Source: Serinus canaria (lineage: Eukaryota; Chordata; Aves; Passeriformes; Fringillidae). From it: 64,000 nt of DNA. The stretch covers positions 45,073,180 through 45,137,179 of the forward strand of contig NC_066314.1 in NCBI RefSeq assembly GCF_022539315.1, written 5' to 3'. The notes beneath the pieces are model-generated. The model was not told where the DNA came from. It worked only from the letters and a program-made list of their open reading frames with translations, and made no database searches. Within the stretch, counting starts at the first letter, position 1; every line of letters begins with the position of its first letter. Below are positions 53,330 through 64,000 of this stretch, in pieces. The translations under genes and the position numbers were made by a program.

Positions 53330-53380
53330 TTTTTTTATATATATATTTATATATATATATATTTATATATATATATATTC
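53289..53380. repeat. (TA)n microsatellite, interrupted
   Basis: A short (TG)n start passes into about 80 bp of TA repeats broken by T-runs and TTTA interruptions. It is prone to length variation and to sequencing or assembly error. The Y/I-rich open frame across it is an artefact. Confidence 0.92.
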
Positions 53381-55657
53381 AAATTTTTTTTTTCTTTAAA
53401 TTCCTATAGAATGAGACTTGTGCTGTGGGCCAGGGCATTTTTAATGCTACACAAAAAACCGGATTACTTGTCTAGGTTGCTCACAAGTTGCCTTTATCTC
53501 ATAATAAAATGGCAGTAAGACTGCATGAAAGAGAATAAGGTATAAGCTGGTCTTTTCCTTCCATTTCAGGCTCCAGGTTCTGTCAGTGTTCCAACAGAAG
53601 GGCTTTCATCAATTTATAATGCAAGGCAAGAAAAGAAAAGCAGCAACCCACTGAACAAGACTAAATCACAACTTGCCTTTGAATCAATGAGCAATGCCCA
53701 TTAGCCAGCCTGAAGCCTGCAGAGAAAAGCTCCTAATTCCAGCAAGGATAGTTATTTGTGGCTAAACTGCTCAGTGGAATGGAGCCAGGGAGTGAACCCA
53801 GGCACCACACTGCTGATCATACATGTTAATTAACTGATAGCCTTCACCCTGGGATGGCAAATTAGCACTCTCTGTGGCATAGTTCTCAGGACAGCCTGCT
53901 CCAGGGACCATTCTCACTGGCTAGTTCAGACATCATCACCTGTTCTTTTGGAGGTAAGGATGAGATTTTTGCTCAATAGGTGTCCATCAGCTCATGCCAT
54001 TTAATTTCAAAACCCATGAACAGTCCTTAACCATGTTCAGTTTGTAATCTAACTCAGCCTCTCTGTGACTACTCTCAAAATAATCCTTTAAATAGTTTCT
54101 AACTTTACCATAATGTATCTTATCCTATCTAAGTCCATCAGCAGAGAATGGCCTTGATGGCTTTCTAAAACCTATGTTTCTTCATACACAGGGACTTAAC
54201 TGCTTTTCTTCAATCCCTAAAAAGCTCATATGCTCTGCTATTTTGTCAGTGTTCTTACTGCAGTTAAAAATAGAAAAGAAGAAAATTCAAGTTTTGAAGT
54301 TGTAAATACTACATGATAACTGAAAGTGTCAATCAGAGGATTTCCACAAACCAGTGAGCAGCATAAACGTTGCAGAAATATCAAACAGTACTCCATTTCT
54401 GGGAGTCTGTATCCATTTTAACATTTAGGAGTTTCTCCACAACTATGAGATATACAACCTATACCTGAGTGGAAGTATTTTGCTTCAGAAATAAGATAAG
54501 TTGCTTTCAAATCTTTTTAGGTGAAACTTTTGCCTTCCCAATTACCCCCAAAAACCAAACTTAACCTCAAAAAGCATACAGACTCTGACTCCTCTGGATT
54601 TTGCTTGCTTCTTTTAATGGGTAAGAACATTTCTTTGCTCAACTCAGATGATGTATTTGATGTAATAGAAACAAGAAGCTACTGGATCACTTCAAGAATG
54701 ATTAGAAACATTCTAAAATTCTTCCTGCTCCACCCTTCAAATCAGCCCAGAGGATCACCACACCACTCAGATTTGGTGATTCATAAAAGTCAGAAGTTTT
54801 CTGGCATATTACTCAACATGCAGTCACTGCTCTGATGAGAACATTGCTCTCATCCCCAACCACTGCAGAAGAGATCACTACCCAGACAAAAAAATTTTCC
54901 AATAGAAGACAGCTCAGTAATATGGAATCTGGATTTCAGCACAATTTTATTCCCCATCACACAGTCACCATTGAACAGTAGAGGTCAAAAGCACAACTTC
55001 AGAATAAACCAACAGTTTGGCATGTGATAATTAGCCATGGGAGGGTACCTATTTCCTTCCATTGACCTTGGAGAACACCTACAAAGTAGCAGGGATACCA
55101 ACATGCTTATTTTAAAGAATAGAATTACCAAATAGTCTATCTACACTTTTGTGAACCTAAATATAATAATAACTACTGTATTTCTTTGTTAAGAAGTACA
55201 GCACTTCATCCAACATAATTTATTTTCTCGCATTTGCAACTGAAAAAGAACTAAATGGTAAGAATGTGATATTTTGTGGAAAGTGTCAACTTTCTACCAG
55301 CCTTCATAGTCTGATCAACTCAATTTTTAGAAACCTATGAAACTTTGAAATTAATTTATTGAAGTATAGGTAGAACAGCCCAAACAGTAAGAAAACCACC
55401 AAGCTTCATAGTCAATTTAGTTAAGAGAGCTGGATTGTCATACACAAAGGAATGACAAGCCAAAGTCAGAAATCCTAGAAATTGTTATCGAGTAGAAATA
55501 TTTAAAATGTTCCTGTATCCTATATCCTGAGGAGTTTCTCCAAAGGCAAGCTTCAACACCTGCACAGTAGGTATCCTCAGGAAAGGTGTCTCTGTTATAC
55601 CCAGATTTTGACATAAAGGATAAGGAAGAACAGAAGCTTGCATGGACGCCTTGTAGC
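53381..55657. other. Non-coding stretch, nothing recognised
   Basis: AT-rich; the longest frame is 104 codons (54,521-54,835) with no family resemblance. No repeat, RNA or promoter-like feature is visible. Confidence 0.55.
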
Positions 55658-56010
55658 AACCTTCCAGTACCTGAACAGGGCCTAGAGGGAAGCTGGAGAG
55701 AAACTCTTCAGAAGTTGCTCTCCATCAGCTCCTTATTCTTCATCAGGAATAAGGATTAACAGGTACAACTTGAAAGAGAGGAAATTTAGATTAGATATTA
55801 GGAAGCAATTATTGTGAGGGTGGTGAGACACTGGAGCAGGTTACCCCAGGAGGCTGTAGATGCCCCAACCCTGGCCATGTTCAAGGCAGGTTAGACAAGC
55901 CCTTGAGCAGCTTGGTCTAGTGGAAGGTGTCTCTGCCCATGGCAGCAGGAGTTGGGACTCAATGATCTTTAAGGTCCATTCCTACCCCTTAACATTCTGT
56001 GATTCTATGA
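55658..56010 (+). mobile_element. CR1: CR1 LINE 3' end (plus)
   Basis: Sense CR1 sequence begins at 'aaccttccagtacctgaacagggcctagagggaagctgg' (from 55,658) and continues with the ORF2 C-terminal region: 'gaggaaatttagattagatattaggaagcaattattgtgagggtgg', then 'actggagcaggttacccca', then 'gttggactc'-type sequence. It ends in the diagnostic tail ATTCTGTG ATTCTATGA at 55,994-56,010. It is 5'-truncated with a small internal deletion or divergence near 55,710-55,760. It has no coding capacity. The intact tail fixes the 3' boundary well. Confidence 0.93.
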
Positions 56011-56551
56011 TATAAGCAAGCAGACTATTATATCCAAATCTCTGAACGTGCCAAAAGATCTAAACAATCTCAAATTCCAAAAAAAAGTAGTGACGTATTG
56101 TAAACTACATAAACAGCAAGGATGTTACCTTCAGGATGATTTTGACAACTGAAGGAAGAAAAGGAGTCACTAGGCTCATGCCATTGCCATGAGGCATTCA
56201 GCTACTCTACACTTCTGGTGAGGCCCAGAGCACATCCCCTCTGCTGTCCATGGCCTCATGGAGGCTCCAGACACCACCATGGGGAAGCTCTGCACAACAA
56301 CAGCCCTGGGGCCATGTCTGAGCCCAGCCCCCACACACCCTGCCTGATCCTGACACCTCTTGTGGGCCGATATCCCAGCACAGCCTGTGCCCTTCCCCAG
56401 AAGGTGCCTGATCCCTGGGGCTGCCCTGGTCCCCTGCAGATGCCCTGTTCCTGGCTGGGGTGGTGGGATGAGGCTCAGCTGCCAGGCCCTGCCCTGCTGC
56501 CCTGGGGAGCCCCCAGGCTTGTGGGACCCTGTCACTTCTGGACCCTTCCTA

Positions 56552-56580
56552 AAGGGAACAACCCTTCTTGTTGTTCCCTT
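56552..56580. repeat. Perfect 11-bp hairpin, 7-nt loop
   Basis: AAGGGAACAAC (56,552-56,562) pairs perfectly with GTTGTTCCCTT (56,570-56,580) around the loop CCTTCTT. A pyrimidine-rich acceptor-like TTTCCAG follows about 25 nt downstream. Role unknown. Confidence 0.85.
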
Positions 56581-56927
56581 GTCTATTCTCAAAATCCATT
56601 CCTTTCCAGCAGCAATGGTGAAACATGAGTTTAAGCATTCTGCAAAGCGACTCCATCGAGCAGAGGATGGAGCTCTGTGCCATGTGTTACACATCCGCTT
56701 AGCTCAGTTTGGAAATACTACGGATTAAATAACAGCGCTCCAGACTTCCGCCGCTGTCTTACAGAAAGGTTGAGTCATCCCTGGCTCAGACACTGCCAGT
56801 CAGAGGGAAGAGGCTGTGGGTAGGAGGCTGCTGTGTGCCCACACCGCCCCACCTGCCAGGCACAGCTCGCTGCTGAAGCGCTGAGGCACGGTCGGCGCAG
56901 CTCCGGGCTCCCCCTGTGCCATCCCTG

Positions 56928-56950
56928 CCCCACTGTGAGACACAGTGGGG
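56928..56950. repeat. Perfect 10-bp hairpin, 3-nt loop
   Basis: CCCCACTGTG (56,928-56,937) pairs with CACAGTGGGG (56,941-56,950) around AGA. It lies 83 bp upstream of the LTR target duplication. Role unknown. Confidence 0.85.
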
Positions 56951-57032
56951 ATTCCCAGTGGAAGCAAGTCACAGGCTGAGATGTACAGAAGCACCAAGGG
57001 ACCAGCTGCCCAGGTGTGTGGCCTCAGCCTGT

Positions 57033-57037
57033 GCTGA
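57033..57037. repeat. Target-site duplication, left copy (GCTGA)
   Basis: GCTGA immediately before the LTR's TG matches GCTGA immediately after its terminal CA (58,265-58,269). This is the footprint of integrase-mediated insertion. Confidence 0.85.
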
Positions 57038-58264
57038 TGTCGTGGTTTGAGAGGAAATGAAGTTTTTTGTGGTGGTGTGGCCAAGCCAATTGGTGTTCAG
57101 ATTTTAATATTGGCACCTGGTTTGTCCACTGAGGGCATGGATACGCCTCTGAGAACACAGGGGGTTAAAAGCTGTGAACGGCAAGGGGAATCTCTTTTTG
57201 AGTTCCGGTTTGGGACTGAGCAGACCCCCCTGCCCAAGGGGAGAGGGGAGCCATGTGGCCGGAGAGAGGTAGGCTGGTAGGCCAGGCCTGGGCCCAAGGG
57301 TGGAGGAGAACATTGCAAGGGCTTTGGGCAGCCATCCTCCATTCCCGCCCCCCCCCCCCCCACCCGGAGAGAGAGAGACAGAGCCGGCACCTGTGATAGC
57401 GCGGCCGGAGTGAAGGAGAAGGGGGGGGTGCCCAGCAGGGCAGCCAGGCGTGGGAGTCCATGAAGCAAACCGGCAGAGCCTGGGACTTTTAACCCTTCTG
57501 GGGAGGATGGGAACCTTGCAAATGCTGATTCCTCCTGAAGTTGATCAGACTGAGAGATGTTGAGAAGAATTCTAGGTGGGAGGAGATGATGGAGTGGCTT
57601 TGGGCTGGACTTTTCTTGTGTAGCCACAGCAGAACCACTGGTGTTCCAGTGACACAGAGACTGCATTCTAGGGGGAGGCGATGGCTCAGAGCCAAGAGAG
57701 TGCAGTGATGTGGAGGTGTGTGAACAGAGACGATGGGTGAGGAGGGTGGTGGTGGTGCCCTCCGTCTTCAAAGAAGAAGAAGATGATCTCTCTTCAAGAG
57801 ACCCCTCGGCCCCAGGGGTCGAAATTTGGGGGGGACAGGTGTCCCAAAAGGAGAAGGACTGTGCTATCTTTGGAACTGGACAAAGTATCCTTAAAGGGAA
57901 AAACCCTAGAAGCAGCTCTGATCCATGTGCAGTGGTGAGAGCACTGGACATGGAAGGAAGAAGTCACGTGTGGTGCAAGAGGGACTCCTCTCTTCTCGAG
58001 GAACTGAGAATTGGTTATCTAAAGGGTGGTAATGGAGTTGGAAATTTGCTGGGGGGAGGAGGAAGAATTTGGAAGGTTTTCATCTTGTGTTCTATGTGTT
58101 CTGTGGTTTTTTTCTTGTAGTTTAGGTTAATAAAGTTTTTTTTCCCTTTCAATCTTAAGTTGGAGCCTGCTTTGCTCTGTCTCTGATCGCATCTCGCAGT
58201 GGATGCCAGGGAAGGAGGTATTCTCGTGGGGGCGCTGGCATTGCGCCAGGCTCAAACGATGACA
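57038..58264 (+). mobile_element. Solo endogenous retrovirus LTR, 1,227 bp
   Basis: The element starts TGTCGTGGTTTGAG and ends CTCAAACGATGACA, which are imperfect inverted terminal repeats with the canonical TG...CA ends. GCTGA flanks it on both sides. It has no internal retroviral genes, so it is a solo LTR left by recombination between the two LTRs of a provirus. A poly(A) signal (58,129-58,134) followed by a T-rich stretch gives plus orientation. A 5-bp duplication is typical of class III (ERVL-like) and seen in some class I elements; class II usually gives 6 bp. The start resembles LTRs abundant in songbirds, from general familiarity. It contains a C14 run (57,348-57,361). Long open frames inside (284 codons minus, 136 codons plus) are by-products of base composition. 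Confidence 0.92.
58129..58134 (+). terminator. LTR polyadenylation signal AATAAA
   Basis: AATAAA followed directly by GTTTTTTTTCCC, a T-rich downstream element, about 130 bp before the LTR end. This fits the R/U5 region of a retroviral LTR and fixes its orientation. It could also end host transcripts that read in from the left. Confidence 0.75.
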
Positions 58265-58269
58265 GCTGA
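58265..58269. repeat. Target-site duplication, right copy (GCTGA)
   Basis: Matches the left copy exactly, which shows that the insertion is intact at both ends and has not been rearranged since. Confidence 0.85.
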
Positions 58270-61200
58270 TGTACCTGGGTAGCACAGCTAATGACAACAC
58301 CACACCTGGGGTACCCCAGGTTTCAACAGCTATTCCCTGTTGAACAATTCATCTCCAAAGAGATGGAACAATTCATCTCTAAAGGATAAATGGGCTTCCA
58401 TGGGGTAAGCCAGGGTGTTTGAGACCTCTGAAATCACACTGTCACACTGCAGTGCAGGCAGAGTCACCCTGGTGATGCAGGACAGCTGGAAGGCTGTGTT
58501 TTGGTTGGTTTTTACCTGATCAAATGAAAATAAAATTTAAAGCACTCATAATAAAATATGGATAAGCTATTTTTTCTTCTGGAGTGGACAGAAAAACTGA
58601 TTATGAGTCGGAAAGTCCCTGTGTCAAACACTGTGCAGATAATATGGTGACCCCTCCTCTGAGGAGTTTGCAAAGTTAAAGTAGTTATGTCTGCAGAGTG
58701 AGCAATGGAAGAAGTAGCAGGCTTTAATTTACAGCTGATGTCTAAATTAGAAAGCAATCTGAAAACCTGGGTATCATAGAATGTGAGAGAGCTGACAAGT
58801 AGAGCAAAATTGTTGGAAACAAGATAATAATGGAAGATATATAACAGCAAGTGCCTAGATTATTCTCACCCATACTTTGAATCAACTCTTAGAGCAATTT
58901 TTCAAACTTATGTATAGTAATAAAGTAAAACACAAGTAATAAGGGCAGGCTGCCAAATAGTACTTAGAATACAAATCAAAGGAGTATGCTGGAGTACACA
59001 TTAAAATTTAAACTTTTCATCTGCTGCTCATATGACAGTATTGTGAGAAAGACAGAAATGGAAAACTTTTGTCCCTAATTAAAACTCCCTGTTGAGATGC
59101 AAGTCGTTAGAATTTCATATAAAGGGTTGTTACAGCAAGACAGTAATGAAGATGGGTTTTGGTAACTAAGACAAAGAGGACAAAGAGTTAAAGATAGACA
59201 TTTGTCATTGTAGATAACAGGATATTTTTAAACTTGTTTAATGCATGTACATACTTGATGATACCAGGGTAAGAATCACGCTGAGGACACAAATTTTCCT
59301 GCCTTTTTCAGAATACTAGGATACAATGCAATGAGCAGGAAAATAGAGGAAGAAGCAAAAAGAGAATCTTCATTCTTTCAAGCACCTCTTCAGTGCTAGT
59401 AGGTACAAGCCAAAAGGATATGTAGGTCCTTCTGAATGTGTGCTCCAGTGCCTGGACACATTTCCTGAACACTGTTTAATTTACTAATATAGACTTAGCT
59501 ATGGAATCCATTACTCTGAAGTCACAACTACTTTGGCAATGTACCATAAAACAGAGGGGTTATGTCTGCTGCTTGCTTATTACTGCAGCGAGTACAAATC
59601 CACCAGCAATAAGAGACACACAGAATTAAAGAGGTACTATCCTGGGGCGTCCACATGGAAATGAATAAAATAATGGCTTGGAAAAATATGTGTGAAATCA
59701 GAATTCTAATCAAAATTATTCTTCAAAGTTTTCTGTCTCTAGTAGTTTCCAAAATTGTCTTGCTGTGTCAAAAACCATCAGGGCAATCTGTAATCTGCCA
59801 GGCTAGTCTGTGACATTTTATGTGTTCTCCTGAGAAACAACATACCATAAGAGGTTACTCTAGAAATAAAGCTCACAATGACAAAAAATATTTAGGACAT
59901 AATAGAAATAGTCTTTTGAAATACCGAGAGAAAAGAAAAATACTTACAGGCTTCTCAGTTCATGGTCAATTCGGGCAATGCACATTATGAACCACGTGAT
60001 AAAGCTTTTCATGCCAAAATGACTGATCCCTGTGTTTTTTATTTTGAGTAGTAAGACAAGTTTGAAATGTCCAAATGTCAGCAGAAGATTATTTTGTTTT
60101 CATATAACTAGGTAAATTTTGTAGATCATGAATAATGGAATTCTCCAAGTATGCACTCTTCCTTTGTTTAAGGTAGGGCTGGTGGGCAGAGCTGAGGCAG
60201 AGGAGTGTTGTCACAGCACCAGTATTGTTGCTATCGCACTGCTTAGAAACAAAAGTTAAAAATAATGCTCCTAGCTAGTTCTTCACACTCACAAATGCCT
60301 TAGTATTGGTTACTATGATAGTTCCTGGTTATGTCAAGCAACAGCAGTCAAAAGAATTGAAAAGCAAACTTCTACTAATTGTTAACTCATGAGATTCTGG
60401 GGTTTAATCATAAAGACTGAGTAGTTTTTTTGCAGTTGAAAGTTATGTGTGCTACAACTTCACTAAGAAATTCTGGCAGAAATAAATTTTTCAAATTCAC
60501 ACATTTCTGCACCAGTACTGGCCACTGCATGCTTAATTTCATTTGAGTACAAATTTCTGTATTGCAATATCTAGTTCCAGTTGGTCTTACATTTTTCTAG
60601 AATAACAGAGGTCACAAAGGTATTTCAACACATGAATCACAACCAATTGTACATTTGATCTTCTATTTTCCTGGTATTTTTAGGCAAGCTTCCTAGAGCT
60701 TAGAAGGCATTTACATCACACCTATGTAGTACTTCTGATAAGGAGGGTTGGCTATGGCAAGATGAAAGAACGGGTTTGAGCTTTAGAAAAAGTGTACCTT
60801 TTTTTAATTATAGAAAGATGGAGCTTTCTATCTCTGCCAGCCAAATGATTGCTTTTTAAAACATGCCATAGCACTTTTCAGAGTGGTTTACTCTTTTTGA
60901 TGAATGCTTTTTGGATGTTGCAGTCTTTTGAGATTCTTGTATGCAGGGAAATACCTCTACTTCTAGTCTTATTCAACAACTGAAGTAGATCTCCATTCTA
61001 CACCTACCATGAAAAGAAGCAAGAAGATTATCCTGGCAAAGTGGGCCACCAGTCCAGTTCCCTGCATAGGTTGTGTGGCATGGCATTAGATGAAAATAGC
61101 TGATGAGTGGATGCTCTGCACTTTTATATTTAACAGAAAATGCACAGCCTAATTTTAAAAGCTTTCTTATCAGTGAGCTAAAGAAAAAAAAACCAGATAC

Positions 61201-63186
61201 CAAATAAATCATAACTATCAGTAGTACATGATATAAGCTCTCATTCTGGCCTCATGGGAGTCTGTGTTGCACTGTGGACCTCTGTGGGTTTGACAATAAT
61301 TTCTAGTGTCTCAGCAGGACTATTGTCAATAGGCTTGTATTTGCTGCATATGAACACACATGCCCAGCAGAAATAATACCACACATAGTGAATGAGTTTA
61401 AAAAAAATCAGAATTGGTTTTCTGGTGTGCACACTGGCAATTTATCATATCTGTTATGATTTATTATCTATATTATTCTCTGTAATATTCCAAAACTCAT
61501 TCACTAGCATATTAGGAAAATGCAAATACAGCTGAAACAAACTAAACTATGTCCTGTAGTTTCTGGAAATATTTATAGTAGTTACCTAGAATGAATAACA
61601 TGAGTCTTGTTTGCAAACTGTGTAACACCAGAAATGGCAGAAAAAAAAAAAAAAGACAGAAAAAGATTTTGTAGAACTCTAAACCTTCTCAAAAGGGTAG
61701 GATTTGTAGTAATGAAAACCACCTTTTACTAGACCACATGGACATGTCTGGGCAATCCAAGTGATACAAGTGTTTGGGCAATAAGGCCTTTGGGTCTCAG
61801 ACAGCAATTGCAGCCCTTAAAGGAGAATACAAGTTGAGAATATACAAGCTGCATGCCTGAACTTGCATATCTCAGGCTGTCTGAGAGAAAAAGTTGATAA
61901 GCATAAAGTGATTTTACTAAAAATATGAGTGGCTGCACCAGGCCATAGCAGAGCTCCAGAGATGTGTTTAAATCAACATTCTCACTTAAGCAATGACCTG
62001 TACTAAAAGAAAGTTCACCTGGTTGTTCATGTTCTGTTGTCATATTCTACTTTAGGTGATAAAAATGTTTCAAATGTAATAAATTTACCAGTTTAAAATT
62101 CTACTTAGACTGATGATACTTCTCAGAAAAAATGTAATTCAAAGTCCATCGTGAGCACAGTACAAGTTTAAAAATTCAAGGGAATTTTGAGGGCTGAAAT
62201 AAAACATGGCTCTAGCAGTTTAAATAACTATGTCAGGAAGATAAATACTAACTACTCAGCAATGGAATTACACATTATTGAAGTCTCATACCTTGGTGTT
62301 ATTTAACCACGGGTTAATTTTACCCTTAATCAACAAATATAATATTAGTGCTAAAATCCAAAATACAACTATTTGTTTGGATTCTGACATAATCAGAAGA
62401 GTTAAAAAAACAATCAAGAAAAAAAAAAAAGGCACGGAATTCCCGTGCACAAACATTCTCGATCCCTGTTAGAAGAGCACCAGATCCACCTAGTGGAAAT
62501 TTCCTTTATTACAATGACTCTAAAATGCCATCTTGTAAGCAATATCACAATATATGCTGCTTGGTGGAAAGCTAATATGTGTTATTATTACTGAATCACA
62601 GAATTTAGGGCTGGGGAGATTACTGCTAGATTTCTTCCTGTCATGCATGACTATTATTCTGGCTTTCACCTACCTTAAATTTATGAAAGGATGATGCTTA
62701 CACTGTTCATTTAGAGAGAGAGAGAGAGTTTTCTAATTTTTCATATGTCATGAATTTTTTTTTCTTCTAACTAAATTAAATGTGTCTTTTTTGTGTAATC
62801 TTTTTTTTAAAGCAATTGGATACATTACTCTGACAACCATCTGGTTTTAAACTTCAAACCTATAAAGTTCTGTCATGTTCCACCTGTACTCCACAGCAGT
62901 GTTGGTAACACTGTTACATTCTGTTACTGATATAATTTAAACTCTCTGGTGAACTTTTTCCTTTTTCTCATAATTCCCTAAAGCACATATTTGTATCTTT
63001 ATGTGCAAAACTGTACTAAGATGATGCACAGAAATATCAAGGACACTTAAAAATACGGTGTTTTACAACTGTAAGACCATATTCAAACTATTTTTAATCT
63101 TAAATCAATCTCAGAAATATGGGCAGGAGTTGGTGATTCTGCATGTAGGACTGTCTTCAGCACATAAGACAGCATAATCAGATTTC
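58270..63186. other. Non-coding stretch
   Basis: No recognised gene. It includes an 18-bp palindrome at 58,304-58,321, an imperfect direct repeat of AACAATTCATCTC at about 58,342 and 58,366, an A14 run (61,641-61,654), an A12 run (62,419-62,430) and (AG)8 at 62,713-62,728. The longest frame is 112 codons on the minus strand near 58,512-58,850, with no resemblance to known families. Confidence 0.5.
58304..58321. repeat. Perfect 18-bp palindrome
   Basis: ACCTGGGGTACCCCAGGT is its own reverse complement. It lies 34 bp after the right target duplication of the LTR, in host flank. A related ACCTGGGT sits at 58,273. No known binding site is assigned. Confidence 0.85.
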
Positions 63187-63224
63187 ATTCCCTCTTTGAC
63201 ATATACATATGTCAAAGAGGGAAT
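63187..63224. repeat. Perfect inverted repeat, 18-bp arms, 2-nt spacer
   Basis: ATTCCCTCTTTGACATAT (63,187-63,204) is followed by AC and then the exact reverse complement (63,207-63,224). Thirty-six of 38 bases pair. There is no obvious host gene or known transposon around it. See the findings for interpretation. Confidence 0.92.
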
Positions 63225-64000
63225 AAAACATTAGAAAAATGTTTATAAAGTTTTCTAGGCCTCAAATGTAAAGCAGATGTATTAGCTGAACCCACAAGAC
63301 ATGCTAAGCTATACTTGCAGCAACTGCTTGGTTTGACTGCTGAACATAGAATTAATATTCATGATCTTGCTGTGAAGTTTACAAATTATCCTAATCTACA
63401 AAATTTATCCTTAGGAGGTGCAAATGGGTTCAAATCTGTAGGCATAGCTGTAAAGAGCACAGCCCTTATAAAATCAGGTCTGTGCTATTTGAATGGGATT
63501 TATCTTGCCTGAATAAAAAAACCACAGGTCCTGAATAAAATGCAGCAATTTAAAATGGAAATTGGAAGATCAGTTTTACATGGGATTATTCTGGATCTTT
63601 TCAGTATACTCACTTGTTAGAAAAAATGAGGTTATTTACTTTGTTCTTTCTATTCATAACTAGGAGCGTGGATTTAAAAAGACATGGTCAAAGTTGTTCT
63701 CTTTTGTGGTACAAATGCCACAGAAGTAGGAGAGAGATAGTTGCAAGACTGAAAAAAACAGACATGTGATACATGGAGTTCCTAAGGAGCAGGCAGCATT
63801 CAGCAGTCTGGTACATCCAGGGGCTGTTAATGATAAAATGTGTTGGTATATGATGGTGTGCTACAATCTCTTTCTCAGAACATAGAGAGAATTTCAAGCA
63901 TGTTTCCTCAAGTAAGAAACAGGTTTCTGGGGGAAACATCTCAGGAGTTTTGATACTGGGACTAATTTTTAATTATCATTTTTCCTGTACATCACAATTT
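63225..64000. other. Non-coding stretch at window end
   Basis: AT-rich. Frames of 65 codons (plus, 63,315-63,512) and 83 codons (minus, 63,688-63,939) show no family resemblance. Nothing else is recognised, and a feature could continue beyond the window. Confidence 0.5.

Larger units (their letters stand above)
56011..57032. other. Unidentified GC-rich block between CR1 and LTR
   Basis: Sequence from about 56,170 to 57,032 is markedly more GC-rich than the surroundings, with CpGs concentrated at 56,645-56,755 and 56,875-56,905. It has open frames of 172 codons (minus, 56,176-56,694) and 136 and 122 codons (plus), none recognisable. Two perfect hairpins lie inside it. It could be a fragment of an unrecognised retroelement, an old LTR, or a regulatory island. 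I see no ends or target duplications. Confidence 0.4.

Noticed and set aside
53294..53518. Y/I-rich 74-codon frame
   Set aside because: Direct translation of the TA microsatellite.
56176..56694. 172-codon minus frame in the GC-rich block
   Set aside because: No domain, no conserved motif, overlapped by two long plus frames. Composition is sufficient explanation.
62594..62640. CR1-like 'gaatcacagaattt' start
   Set aside because: Only the first dozen bases resemble a reversed CR1 tail; the following sequence does not continue the match.
1..64000. tRNA, rRNA, CRISPR arrays, bacterial-type operons
   Set aside because: None seen. The sequence is vertebrate nuclear DNA and no cloverleaf, spaced-repeat array or operon structure was found by eye.

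Overview
The window looks like a piece of a bird genome, mostly intergenic or intronic. The evidence is four CR1 non-LTR retrotransposon copies or fragments, three of them ending in the avian CR1 octamer-type tail (ATTCTRTGA) or its complement. It also has a low repeat load, CpG depletion outside one island, and a solo retroviral LTR whose TGTCGTGGTTTGAG start resembles LTR families common in songbirds. A passerine or other neoavian is my best inference, not something the sequence proves. I could not identify any protein-coding gene by homology, and no open frame exceeds 284 codons.

Layout. 1-10,270 is AT-rich non-coding sequence with one CR1 tail (about 1185-1345, minus). A set of minus-strand acceptor/donor pairs between 4.5 and 10.0 kb could be exons, unproven. 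10,850-12,130 is a classic CpG island with GC boxes, long G and CG tracts, and good splice donors on both strands. It is almost certainly the promoter and first exon(s) of at least one gene, but I cannot name it or fix its direction. 12,200-38,660 is non-coding with short tandem duplications and low-complexity tracts. 38,664 to about 40,150 is an internally deleted, decayed CR1 (minus) with endonuclease and reverse transcriptase remnants. 40,150-55,650 is non-coding with a TA-rich microsatellite at 53.3 kb. 55,658-56,010 is a CR1 3' end (plus). 56,170-57,032 is an unidentified GC-rich block with two perfect hairpins. 57,038-58,264 is a solo ERV LTR with a 5-bp target duplication. The remainder is non-coding and includes an unusually perfect 38-bp palindrome at 63,187.

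Functional picture. The only region with strong regulatory character is the CpG island. If its gene runs leftward, the possible minus-strand exons at 4.5-10.0 kb would be its 5' portion. If it runs rightward, the possible exons near 14.4 and 30.0 kb and large introns would follow. No new defence, mobile or metabolic system was found. The items most worth checking are the palindrome at 63.2 kb, the solo LTR with its hairpin-rich GC neighbour, and the two-strand splice donors in the island.
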